DNA of 14,138 nt from Desulfonatronaceae bacterium UBA663 (GTDB lineage Bacteria > Desulfobacterota > Desulfovibrionia > Desulfovibrionales > Desulfonatronaceae). This document shows, one piece after another, positions 1-6,957 of this stretch. Made by a program: the position numbers and the translations under genes. Numbering within the stretch: position 1 is the stretch's first letter; each line of letters starts with the position of its first letter. The DNA lies in assembly GCA_002299865.1 (NCBI GenBank), contig DBNV01000127.1:1-14138 (forward strand), written 5' to 3'. Below the pieces are notes generated by a model. The model had not been told where the DNA came from and made no database searches. It worked only from the letters and a program-made list of their open reading frames with translations.

Positions 1-1
1 A

Positions 2-736
2 CGCCCGGACCAGGGGCGGGCCACCTTCTTTGAGGACTTTTTTGCGCGCAACCTGTTCCAGACGCATGTCCTGAACCTCGCTGAAGCCGATGAACTGCGC
101 CGCATGGGCGTGGGTTCCGTGTACAACCTGAACGCCTACAACTACGACGGTGTCACTGCCGCCGCCACCCAGGTCGCTATCGCTGACCGGCAGGGCACCA
201 TGCGCCCCGTTCCCGTGGCCGATAACCTGGGCGTGCTCATGGTCGGCATGGGTGCGGCAGATGCTGTCGCCACCTTGACCGGCCCCGGCGCGGTGACGAC
301 CGCCGGCCTGCTTGTGCATGCGGGCACTACCCACCATTGGGGCAGCCCGGAATGGCTGGGCCGCATCATCATGGGCGTGGGCCCGGAGTCGGCTCTGGTC
401 AAGAAAGGCATGATCACCGCGGCCGGCTTGTGCCCTGGCGGGATCGGCAATGAGCGGGTGTTCTGGAACAACTACAACGTGCTCCTGCCCCGCCTGGAAG
501 CCACCACGGCCCGCTACGCTGGCATCATGCAGACCCATCTGTTCGCCAGGGCCGAGGGCGACGCCAGGCGTGAGTTCAACCTGAGGGAGCACCAGCAGTC
601 CTTCATGTTCCTGACTCAATGCCCGGAAGGCCATCGTTTCGCCGTGCCTGACGGGTTCAAGAGATGGGCCATCTTCGCTGGCGTTGAGGCCGACCGCGCC
701 GCCGCCACTACCGCCCTGGACGGTGTCACCTTTTAG
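2..736 (+). CDS. 3' part of an unrecognised, possibly exported protein (5' end outside window)
   Basis: The reading frame is open from the first bases of the window to a TAG at 734-736, giving 244 visible residues. The ATG at 104 is internal, because in-frame coding (FFEDFFARNLFQ, then LNLAEADELRRMG) continues upstream of it. I do not recognise the family. The visible part is rich in Gly, Ala and Val, and has only two cysteines about 64 residues apart, in LCPGG and TQCPEG. These could form a C-terminal disulfide like the D-region loop of type IV pilins. It lies directly before a prepilin and is followed by a strong terminator, which would suit a pilin-like or accessory exported protein, but the N-terminus that would show a prepilin leader or signal peptide is missing. 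Function is unknown; the link to the pilus is inference from position. Confidence 0.75.
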   Translation, partial: RPDQGRATFFEDFFARNLFQTHVLNLAEADELRRMGVGSVYNLNAYNYDGVTAAATQVAIADRQGTMRPVPVADNLGVLMVGMGAADAVATLTGPGAVTTAGLLVHAGTTHHWGSPEWLGRIIMGVGPESALVKKGMITAAGLCPGGIGNERVFWNNYNVLLPRLEATTARYAGIMQTHLFARAEGDARREFNLREHQQSFMFLTQCPEGHRFAVPDGFKRWAIFAGVEADRAAATTALDGVTF

Positions 737-787
737 GCTGGGATAGTGACCTGACCTGATTTCCGTATTGCAACCCTTTAACCCCTA

Positions 788-820
788 CGGGAGGAGCCTT
801 CCGGCTCCTCCCGGCTTTAT
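788..820 (+). terminator. Intrinsic terminator after the upstream gene
   Basis: The perfect 11-bp stem CGGGAGGAGCC (788-798) pairs with GGCTCCTCCCG (803-813) around a TTCC loop. It is followed by GCTTTAT, a modest T-rich tail. It sits 52 bases after the stop of the upstream gene and 22 bases before the prepilin start. It would end or attenuate the upstream transcript, so the prepilin may depend on read-through or on a weak promoter that I cannot identify. The T-tract is short, so termination strength is uncertain. Confidence 0.75.
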
Positions 821-834
821 TCTGTGAACATGGC

Positions 835-2634
835 ATGAATGCAAAGTTTGGCTTCACCCTTCTGGAAGTCCTCATCGTGATCGGGATCATGGGCCTCATT
901 GCGGCCATGGTCTGGCCCATGCGGGGGATTTTGGACGACTCGCAGCGGGAGCGGGCGACCATCGAGAAAATGGACGCCGTTGTCGAGGCCATGCTCGGCC
1001 ATGCCCAGCTCAAGGACCCCCTTGACCTGAGCCGGACCATCGGCGGGTACGTGGGGGACATGGGCGCCTGGCCCCAGCTCTACGAGCCGGGCGGGACCGG
1101 TGGTCCGGATGGTCTGGGCGGGGTGCGGGGAAGCTTTGTCGGCGAGCGCTTCCAGTGGACACGTCCGTTCCAGCTTGTGCTCAACCCGAATCAGGAGAGC
1201 CTGGGCCAGCCCCGAGGGCTGTGGACGAGAGACGAGCTTCTTGCCGATGCCAAAGAAAAGTGGAAAGGGCCGTACCTGAACCAGCCGGTGACCCGCAACC
1301 CGGCCCTGGGCAGACACTACGCCAAAAACCAGGCGGAATACGAGGCTCTGAACATCACGGACCGGGCCGATTTTCACCTCCTGCAAGGCGGCGAACAGCT
1401 TGCGGACGGCTGGAACCGGGCGTTTCGGTTTTTCATCACAAATAATGGTGAAACCTTTTGCATCGTCTCCCTGGGGCCGCGCGGCCGCGGGTTTCCGCCC
1501 GGATATGTCCAGGTCTGCGACCCGAATTGCCTTAAAAACCAGGGTAAGATCGTCAGGGCCCTGGAGAGGCGCGACTGGGCGGCGGTACAGGCGGCGCGAG
1601 CCTTGCGCAGCACTTCCACCCAGCAACTTATCTTCATCACCCAGGACCATACGGAGCGCATTGTCCGCGCCCTGATCGGCAAGTCCCCCGCCGGCCCGAA
1701 CACCGGCTATACCGGCGATCTGCTGGACTGGCCGGAGCTGTTCAACTGGGTGTGTTCGACCACATGCCAATGGGCGCCCAACTGGGTCGATCCGGTTTTC
1801 CCCGGTGCAAGCAAACCGTTCAAATATGGTCAACCGCGCGGGCTCTGGGGGCAGGGCGCTTTAGCTGCCAGCCGGTTCGGCGTGGGCTGGCGGCACGCCT
1901 ATCTTAAAGCGCCGGACGGAAGAAATGAGGCTGAACTGCTTTTGGACGCCTGGAACAGGCCGCACCACTTCTTCAGGGTCGAGGAGCCAGTCGGGGTCGG
2001 GGGGCAAGTCGTGGAGCAGTTCATGATCCTTTCCGGAGGGGAAGATGGAACCTTTCATTTTCCTCCGGCAGATGCACACGGCCATCCCGACCCGGATTAT
2101 CCTGCTACAGGAGGCCCTGCCGAGTTAGCAAAAAGGGTGAGATTTATGATGGAGCATTACAATGCCGACCATGCTTTAAACCGCGACAATATCGTGCGCA
2201 TCGTCCGGCGCAACGAATGGCTGCCGGGTTTTCTGACGATCAATACGCTAAGCGTCAACAACGTCCAGAACTGCGCTCAGACCAAGTGCGGCCTGCGTGG
2301 CGTGGTTGGCGCCCTGCCAGGGGAGGGCGCCTGGGGTCTTGTCCTCCAATGCCCTGATCCTGTTGGAGATGGAGTCTTTTCCGGCGGGACTTGGACCCTT
2401 GGGATTAGGCCGGGCGAAACAGCCGCAGCGTTTTTTTTCAACGACCAGACCGCCAACCCGATCGTCACCGGCGGCAGATATCTGGTTTGCTGGGTTGATC
2501 CGAACGGCGACGACCGTCCTGACCCCGGTGAATCCGGTCGGTGGAAGATTTTCAGCATCCGTGCGCATCCGGCGCATCCAGCCAACGTGGACACCGTCAC
2601 CTTGAGCGCTCTGGATTTTCAGCCTCTGCCCTAG
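835..2634 (+). CDS. Very long prepilin with tandem GspG-like head domains
   Basis: The 599-residue protein starts MNAKFG, then FTLLEVLIVIGIMG. This is a class III-type prepilin signal: Gly6 precedes the cleavage site, Phe7 would be the methylated N-terminus, Glu11 is the conserved Glu5 of the mature protein, and a hydrophobic helix runs to about residue 28. The leader fixes the ATG at 835, although no Shine-Dalgarno is visible next to it. Typical GspG or pilin subunits are about 130-180 residues. Here two homologous units follow each other, about 70-222 and 291-411. Both show GYxGD...WP, the identical GQPRGLW (124-130 and 332-338), D(G/A)WNRxxxFF (191-200 and 371-380), and an ending of a Gly-rich turn plus FPP. 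This recalls the D-W-G-x-P and S-x-G-x-DG pattern of GspG. The C-terminal part (about 480-599) is probably beta-rich and has an EF-hand-like loop at 555-566. It has close cysteine pairs CDPNC, CSTTC and CAQTKC. Probably the main or tip filament subunit, but that role is inferred. Confidence 0.9.
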   Translation: MNAKFGFTLLEVLIVIGIMGLIAAMVWPMRGILDDSQRERATIEKMDAVVEAMLGHAQLKDPLDLSRTIGGYVGDMGAWPQLYEPGGTGGPDGLGGVRGSFVGERFQWTRPFQLVLNPNQESLGQPRGLWTRDELLADAKEKWKGPYLNQPVTRNPALGRHYAKNQAEYEALNITDRADFHLLQGGEQLADGWNRAFRFFITNNGETFCIVSLGPRGRGFPPGYVQVCDPNCLKNQGKIVRALERRDWAAVQAARALRSTSTQQLIFITQDHTERIVRALIGKSPAGPNTGYTGDLLDWPELFNWVCSTTCQWAPNWVDPVFPGASKPFKYGQPRGLWGQGALAASRFGVGWRHAYLKAPDGRNEAELLLDAWNRPHHFFRVEEPVGVGGQVVEQFMILSGGEDGTFHFPPADAHGHPDPDYPATGGPAELAKRVRFMMEHYNADHALNRDNIVRIVRRNEWLPGFLTINTLSVNNVQNCAQTKCGLRGVVGALPGEGAWGLVLQCPDPVGDGVFSGGTWTLGIRPGETAAAFFFNDQTANPIVTGGRYLVCWVDPNGDDRPDPGESGRWKIFSIRAHPAHPANVDTVTLSALDFQPLP

Positions 2635-2686
2635 AGCAGGCAGGCCACCCTGACCATTTGCCGAAGCAAAACAGCAAGCGCCCTCC

Positions 2687-4267
2687 ATGCCCCGCTTTTC
2701 CCTGCCCAAAATCCGCCGTCCGAATTTTTCCAGGCTCCTGTCCCGCCTGCCCATGCCCGGCAAGGTGTGCCTGGGCGTGGAGTACGTGGAGGACGAGGTC
2801 CGCGCGGCCCTGGTCCGGGCCAGGGGCCGCGAGCGCGAAATCATGGAGTTCGTGGCGGTCAAGGCCCCGCAGGCCGGGGACGACCTGCCGGGCATCGCCC
2901 AGTTGCAGGAAGTTCGCAACCGTCTGAACTGCAAGCAGAACACACAGACCGTGTTGGTTACGCCCCTGGCCCGGGTGGTGGTTCTGCCCATGAACCGGGA
3001 GCGGGTTCTGGGCCTGCGCCGCCATTTGCTCATTGAGGCCGTGAAATGGGAGGCCGAGACCTATACCGGGATCCCGGGACACCAGGCCCTGGCCGGGGTG
3101 GAGGTGGACAAGCCCCGGGTGGAGCCGGGGCAGATCCGGGAAGAGATCGAAGAGATCATGGTCCACGTGGCCGTACTGGAACAGAACGTCTACCGGGCCG
3201 CCAAGGAGCGTTTCCGCTTGGCCGGATTGAAGCTGGCCAGGATTTATCCCGGCGAGGTCTGCTTTTATGTGCCCTTGTTGTACCAGCACGAGAAAGCGGA
3301 CCGGGGCGTGCTGGAAATCGGCACGGCGTTCTCTGGTTTTGCTCTGTTGCGGGGCGGATCGACCCTGGCCATTAACACCATGAACATCACCACGGAAATG
3401 GTCCGGGCGCACTTGGACGGCCGGACCTTGTCCGACCTGGAAGACACCCTGCGCTTCAACTTCAGGCAGGCGCCGGGGCCGCTTCCCGTGGCCCTGACCG
3501 GGGCCGGGGCCGTGGATCACCGCATCGTGGCCTTTTTGCGCACCCTGGCACCCATGGGGGTCGAGCCGGTGCAATTGCAACGCACCTTTGGCCTGACCAC
3601 GGCCGGGGCTGAGGAAGGACCGCTCTTTGCCACGGCCGCGGGCGCGGCCCTGCGCGAGCTGGGCGGCAAGGGCATGCAGGCCATCGGCATCTCCGACGCC
3701 GTGCCTTTGGCGGTGCGCGTCCGGCAGAGCATTTATTTAATGCCCGTGGCCGCGGCCTTGTTTTTGTTCGTGGTTCTGCTGGGGCACAATCTGCTGATGC
3801 GCTACCAGGAAAGCGACCTGTTGGAGCAGCGCCGGGGCATCGAAGCCCAACTCAACGAACGGAAGAGGGAACACGACGAGGCCAAGCGCCTGCAAGGCGA
3901 GATCCAAAAAGTGGACGCACGGATCAGGGAATTGCAGGAGCAGTTGAGGTACGTAAAAGATGAGTGGGACGACCCCCTGCGGGCCAGGATCGCTCTGTAC
4001 GAGGCCCTGGTGCAAAACCTTCCGGAAACCGTGGCCCTGATCGGCATTCGCCATGATCAAGGCGAGCCGGGCAAGTATCTTGTCAGCGGCGAAGCCGTGT
4101 CCGCTGCCGCGATTCTTGAGTTCGCCCTGCGGTTGCGCGAGAGCGCGGGGCTGTCTGTGGACGTGCAGCGCCTGGAACCGCAGCAGCAGGCCCCCGGCAA
4201 GGGCGCGTCCCTTCGGTTCGTGATGTACTTGGAGGCGGGGAGTGGCCCGAAAACTGACCAAATTTGA
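2687..4267 (+). CDS. pilM: PilM-PilN fusion (actin-like plus inner-membrane domain; GspL-like layout)
   Basis: The 526-residue protein joins two parts usually encoded separately in type IV pilus operons. Residues about 25-335 look like the cytoplasmic actin-like PilM fold. VCLGVEY (27-33) corresponds to the first phosphate loop, LEIGTAFSG (209-217) to the second and VALTGAGA (268-275) to the adenosine-motif region. One transmembrane helix lies at about 349-366. A charged coiled coil (about 370-425) and a PilN-like periplasmic fold follow, with LPETVALIGI, YLVSGEA and a closing beta strand. The order also matches GspL of type II secretion. Its role would be to couple the cytoplasmic ATPase to the PilO/PilP/secretin alignment complex. 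The start has no clear ribosome site. The ATG at 2753 (Met23) is an alternative that would remove a basic leader. It overlaps pilO by 26 bases. Confidence 0.85.
   Translation: MPRFSLPKIRRPNFSRLLSRLPMPGKVCLGVEYVEDEVRAALVRARGREREIMEFVAVKAPQAGDDLPGIAQLQEVRNRLNCKQNTQTVLVTPLARVVVLPMNRERVLGLRRHLLIEAVKWEAETYTGIPGHQALAGVEVDKPRVEPGQIREEIEEIMVHVAVLEQNVYRAAKERFRLAGLKLARIYPGEVCFYVPLLYQHEKADRGVLEIGTAFSGFALLRGGSTLAINTMNITTEMVRAHLDGRTLSDLEDTLRFNFRQAPGPLPVALTGAGAVDHRIVAFLRTLAPMGVEPVQLQRTFGLTTAGAEEGPLFATAAGAALRELGGKGMQAIGISDAVPLAVRVRQSIYLMPVAAALFLFVVLLGHNLLMRYQESDLLEQRRGIEAQLNERKREHDEAKRLQGEIQKVDARIRELQEQLRYVKDEWDDPLRARIALYEALVQNLPETVALIGIRHDQGEPGKYLVSGEAVSAAAILEFALRLRESAGLSVDVQRLEPQQQAPGKGASLRFVMYLEAGSGPKTDQI
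4231..4235 (+). promoter_or_regulatory. Ribosome binding site fixing the GTG start of pilO
   Basis: GGAGG lies 6 bases before the GTG at 4242, inside the end of the PilM-PilN gene. It supports the overlapping GTG start over later in-frame starts, and implies translational coupling. Confidence 0.6.
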
Positions 4268-4787
4268 GAAATTCGGCCTGATCGCCGCAGTGCTCACGGG
4301 CATGCTCTTCTTCTACCTCAAGCATGTCTACGACCCCCAGCAGCAGGCCCTGATCCAGGCCAGGGAGCAGTTGAACCAAAGCATCACCCAGTTCAATGAA
4401 CTGCAGGCCGCAGAACCGCCGTTCCTGTTGCGGCGGCGGTTGGAACACCAACAAGAGATTTTGGCCGAGCTGGAGCGGGAACTGGCGGAGTTGGGCGTGC
4501 GCGTGGGCGACGAGGAGGCCCTGATCCGCGCCCAGCATTGGGTATTCCAGGAAATGGAGCGCCGGAACCTGCGCGTGCTGAACGTGGTCCCGCAAGGCGT
4601 GGAAAAGAAGCATCTTGAATGGCACATCTTCCGGGTCACGGCTGAAGGCGATTTCAAGGGCCTCGTCGACCTGCTGCGGGAACTGCCCAATTACGGCACC
4701 CCGATGCTCATGGAACAGGTCAGCATTTCCAGGGCGGACAAGCCCTGGCCGCTGAAGATGATCATGGACCTGTGGATACTGGGATAG
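4242..4787 (+). CDS. pilO: PilO/GspM-like inner-membrane alignment protein
   Basis: The 181-residue protein starts with GTG inside the preceding gene. It has a short basic cytoplasmic N-terminus, one transmembrane helix (about 11-26), a long charged coiled coil (about 33-85, with REQLNQ and LEHQQEILAELERELAELG) and a C-terminal domain. The C-terminal segment FRVTAEGDFKGLVDLLRELPNYG matches the PilO/GspM pattern of a ferredoxin-like fold. A central region, ALIRAQHWVFQEMERRNLRVLNVVPQG, precedes it. In type IV pili PilO dimerises with PilN in the periplasm and contacts PilP. Here the PilN partner is the C-terminal half of the upstream fusion. Length is close to the usual 180-210 residues. The call rests on topology, short conserved blocks and gene order, since primary sequence in this family is weakly conserved. 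Confidence 0.8.
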   Translation: MARKLTKFEKFGLIAAVLTGMLFFYLKHVYDPQQQALIQAREQLNQSITQFNELQAAEPPFLLRRRLEHQQEILAELERELAELGVRVGDEEALIRAQHWVFQEMERRNLRVLNVVPQGVEKKHLEWHIFRVTAEGDFKGLVDLLRELPNYGTPMLMEQVSISRADKPWPLKMIMDLWILG

Positions 4788-4821
4788 CGGGCTAATGAAA
4801 ACTTCACGAACATGATCTTTT

Positions 4822-4827
4822 GGAGGA
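4822..4827 (+). promoter_or_regulatory. Ribosome binding site choosing the pilP start at 4836
   Basis: GGAGGA lies 8 bases before the ATG at 4836. The earlier in-frame ATG at 4812 has no comparable site, so 4836 is preferred. Confidence 0.75.
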
Positions 4828-4835
4828 CAATTGCC

Positions 4836-5225
4836 ATGCGCATCATGAGCTTTTCAGAACAGGTCGTGCGCAAGGCCCGCATCTGCGGCCTGCTGTTCGT
4901 CCTTGCCGTATGCTGCTGGGCCGTCCCGGTCGCGGCCCGGGAGCCCTTTTTCAGCCCTGCGCCGCCCCTGGAGGCCTTTGATTTTCCCAAGGCCGCCGAG
5001 GAGATCAAGCTGCGCGGCCTGCTGATCACTGAGGACGATTTCCGGGTCGTGGTTTATTTGCGTTCCCTGCAGGTTTACCGTGTGCTCCGGCCTTTGGATC
5101 GGCTGGAAGTGATGGTGGACGGCCTGCGGCATGAATTTCTGGTGGAGGGCCTGGGCCGGCGGCTCCTGGTGCTGCGCGGCCAGGACGGCTACCGCTACGA
5201 GATCGGGGTGGAAGAGCGTGGATAG
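4836..5225 (+). CDS. pilP: PilP/GspC-like periplasmic linker protein
   Basis: From the ATG with the good ribosome site the protein has 129 residues. A signal sequence runs to about Ala34: basic RKAR, then GLLFVLAVCCWAVPV, with VAA just before REPFF. The mature part (about 95 residues) has the sequence FFSPAPP, then EIKLRGLLI, DFRVVVYLRSLQVYRVLRPLDRL and a final beta-rich stretch. This is the compact beta-sandwich homology-region pattern shared by PilP and GspC, which docks on the N-terminal domain of the secretin. Canonical PilP proteins are lipoproteins. The cysteines here (Cys26, Cys27) are preceded by Val or Cys rather than Gly, Ala or Ser, so a signal peptidase I site fits better and the protein may be soluble. 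It overlaps the secretin gene by 8 bases. The family call relies strongly on position between PilO and the secretin. Confidence 0.72.
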   Translation: MRIMSFSEQVVRKARICGLLFVLAVCCWAVPVAAREPFFSPAPPLEAFDFPKAAEEIKLRGLLITEDDFRVVVYLRSLQVYRVLRPLDRLEVMVDGLRHEFLVEGLGRRLLVLRGQDGYRYEIGVEERG

Positions 5226-6957
5226 GTCGTTTCCATGGTTGGTTCCGTTGATGTGGGCGCTCTTGCTCCTGCCGGTCCTGGCCGGATGCAAGACCGTGCA
5301 TCAGACCGTGCATCCCGCTGCCCGCGTTCAGTACGCGCCGCCATTACCCGTGCTGGAGCGCAGTACAGAGCCCATCCTGCGCATTCCGCAGAAGGAACCG
5401 GACCTGCGCCAGATCAGCACGTACCAGCCCAAGGTTCAGGACCGGGTCATGCAGCCGGGATTCCAACATCCCGGCCGGGATATTCACGTCCAAGACATTT
5501 TCTTCCAGGACGTGCCCCTGGAGATCGTCGCGGAACTGCTCAACGAGGTGGGCGGGGTGAACCTGATGCTTCAGAAGGCGGTGTCTGAAAAGAAGGTCCG
5601 CCTGTATCTGCGGGACGTAAGCATGAGCGCGGCCGTGGAGGCTCTTTTGCGGAGCAACGAATTGTGGTTCCGCACGGACGGCCGGATCACCGCGGTGATG
5701 AGCGAACAGGCCTTTGCGGACGCCATGATTTTTCACCAGTCCGAGAAGATCCTGGCCTTTTTCATGCGCTACACCAACGCCCAGGACATGGCCGCCCTTT
5801 TAGCCACCATTCTCGGCCCGGAGGTGGAGTTGCGGGACATGACCGGACAGGCGGTTTTCGGGCACCTGGAGATCGAAGCAGTGGGCGGCAGCCCGGGCGA
5901 GCCGGGTGAACTGGAGAACCTCACGGCGGACGAGCGCCGCAGACTGGTGCAGATCGGAGAGGGCGAAACCGTTCAGCGCCTGGAGGAGGCCAGCAGAGTT
6001 CTGGGCCGTCGGCTGCCGGCCATCGTCACGGTGTTCAAGAAGAACAACGCCATCGTGGTTCGGTCCATTGACGACGGCCTGTTGCGGCACATCACCGGAT
6101 TGATCCGGGAACTGGACACTCCGGTGCGCCAAGTGTTGCTGGAGGTGCGCATCGTGCGGCTGGACCTGGGCGACGAGTTTCAGTCTTTTTTTGATTTCTC
6201 CTATCGCACCGATCGCACCGATCGCAGCACCGACTTCACCATCTTGGGAGGCGTTGGGCCATTGGTGGCGGATACGCTGGCCTATGTTTTCGCAACGGAC
6301 CGGCTCAATGCTCGGATGCAGCTTTTCGCCCAGGAAAACCGGTTGCACACCATCGCCTCCCCGTTTCTAATGACCGCGGACAACACCGAGGTCCGCTTTT
6401 TCGTGGGCCAAGAGGTCCCGTTGCGCACCGGCGTGACCAGGGAGACGATCCGGACCCCCGATCTGCGGGATCTGGTGATATTCACTCCCCAGATCGACAC
6501 TCGGGAACTGGGTACGGATCTGGAGATCAAGAGCTTCATCAACGCGGACCGGACCATCACCATGGAACTCGCGGCGGACATCCAATCTCCCAACCTCAAT
6601 GTTTCAAGCGTCACCCTGATCAACGACGCGACAGGGACGCCCGTGACCTTCCCCTTGGATGGGGTGGACAAGAGCGAACTGCGGTCCATCCTGGCCGTGC
6701 CCACGGGCAACACCGTGGTTTTGGGCGGGTTCATCAACATCAAGGACCAGGGTGAGGAACGGAAGGTACCGCTTTTGGGCGATATTCCGGTCTTGGGCTA
6801 TCTGTTTAAAAAGGTGGAGCGCCAGGCCGCGCGCACGGAAACCGTGATCCTGATCACCCCGCACATCATCGGCGCGCCCGAGGAAGGCCCGGACGCGACA
6901 CGGCGGTATCTGGAGAGGAGCAGTCGCATCCTGGAGGAAACAAACACTCCCCCATGA
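5218..6957 (+). CDS. pilQ: Lipoprotein secretin, outer-membrane channel (PilQ/MshL/GspD family)
   Basis: I choose the GTG at 5218, overlapping pilP by 8 bases, because it yields a complete lipoprotein signal peptide ending in LAGC with Cys24. The protein has 579 residues. After a spacer, an STN/N0-like domain starts near Asp88 (DIHVQDIFFQDVPLEIVAELL). A second ring-forming N-domain follows from about 175 (SEKILAFFMRYTNAQDMAALL to NAIVVRS). The secretin barrel runs from about 303 (VRQVLLEVRIV) to about 560. It includes EVRFFVGQEVPLR and the family signature VPLLGDIPVLGYLFK starting at residue 517. It should form the multimeric gate through which the filament or substrate passes. The layout is closest to MshL-type and short PilQ secretins: there are no AMIN domains and no long N1-N3 series as in GspD. 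A 9-base tandem repeat in the gene encodes RTDRTDR at the start of the barrel. It overlaps pilT by 4 bases (ATGA). Confidence 0.92.
   Translation: MDRSFPWLVPLMWALLLLPVLAGCKTVHQTVHPAARVQYAPPLPVLERSTEPILRIPQKEPDLRQISTYQPKVQDRVMQPGFQHPGRDIHVQDIFFQDVPLEIVAELLNEVGGVNLMLQKAVSEKKVRLYLRDVSMSAAVEALLRSNELWFRTDGRITAVMSEQAFADAMIFHQSEKILAFFMRYTNAQDMAALLATILGPEVELRDMTGQAVFGHLEIEAVGGSPGEPGELENLTADERRRLVQIGEGETVQRLEEASRVLGRRLPAIVTVFKKNNAIVVRSIDDGLLRHITGLIRELDTPVRQVLLEVRIVRLDLGDEFQSFFDFSYRTDRTDRSTDFTILGGVGPLVADTLAYVFATDRLNARMQLFAQENRLHTIASPFLMTADNTEVRFFVGQEVPLRTGVTRETIRTPDLRDLVIFTPQIDTRELGTDLEIKSFINADRTITMELAADIQSPNLNVSSVTLINDATGTPVTFPLDGVDKSELRSILAVPTGNTVVLGGFINIKDQGEERKVPLLGDIPVLGYLFKKVERQAARTETVILITPHIIGAPEEGPDATRRYLERSSRILEETNTPP
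6205..6222 (+). repeat. Short 9-base tandem repeat inside the secretin gene
   Basis: CGCACCGAT occurs twice in tandem (6205-6213 and 6214-6222), followed by a related CGCAGCACCGAC. It is in frame and encodes RTD-RTD-RSTD. Slippage here would add or remove three residues in a loop without breaking the frame. Confidence 0.7.

Noticed and set aside
817..1833. Long minus-strand ORF opposite the prepilin (similar long antisense ORFs occur opposite several other genes)
   Set aside because: These are frame shadows common in GC-rich coding DNA; the plus-strand genes have clear domains and motifs.
4812..4835. Earlier ATG for pilP
   Set aside because: The strong ribosome site GGAGGA points to 4836, and the extra residues would disturb the signal peptide.
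4902..4916. Lipobox in PilP at the paired cysteines
   Set aside because: The residue before each cysteine is Val or Cys rather than Gly, Ala or Ser, and an Ala-x-Ala-type site follows a few residues later.
5131..5217. Longer secretin start inside pilP
   Set aside because: It would add 29 residues read in the wrong frame of pilP and bury the lipoprotein signal peptide; the GTG at 5218 gives a clean signal.
6205..6234. CRISPR-like or regulatory repeat
   Set aside because: Only two exact 9-base copies, in frame inside the secretin; no spacers or array structure. No CRISPR, tRNA or rRNA was seen anywhere in the window.
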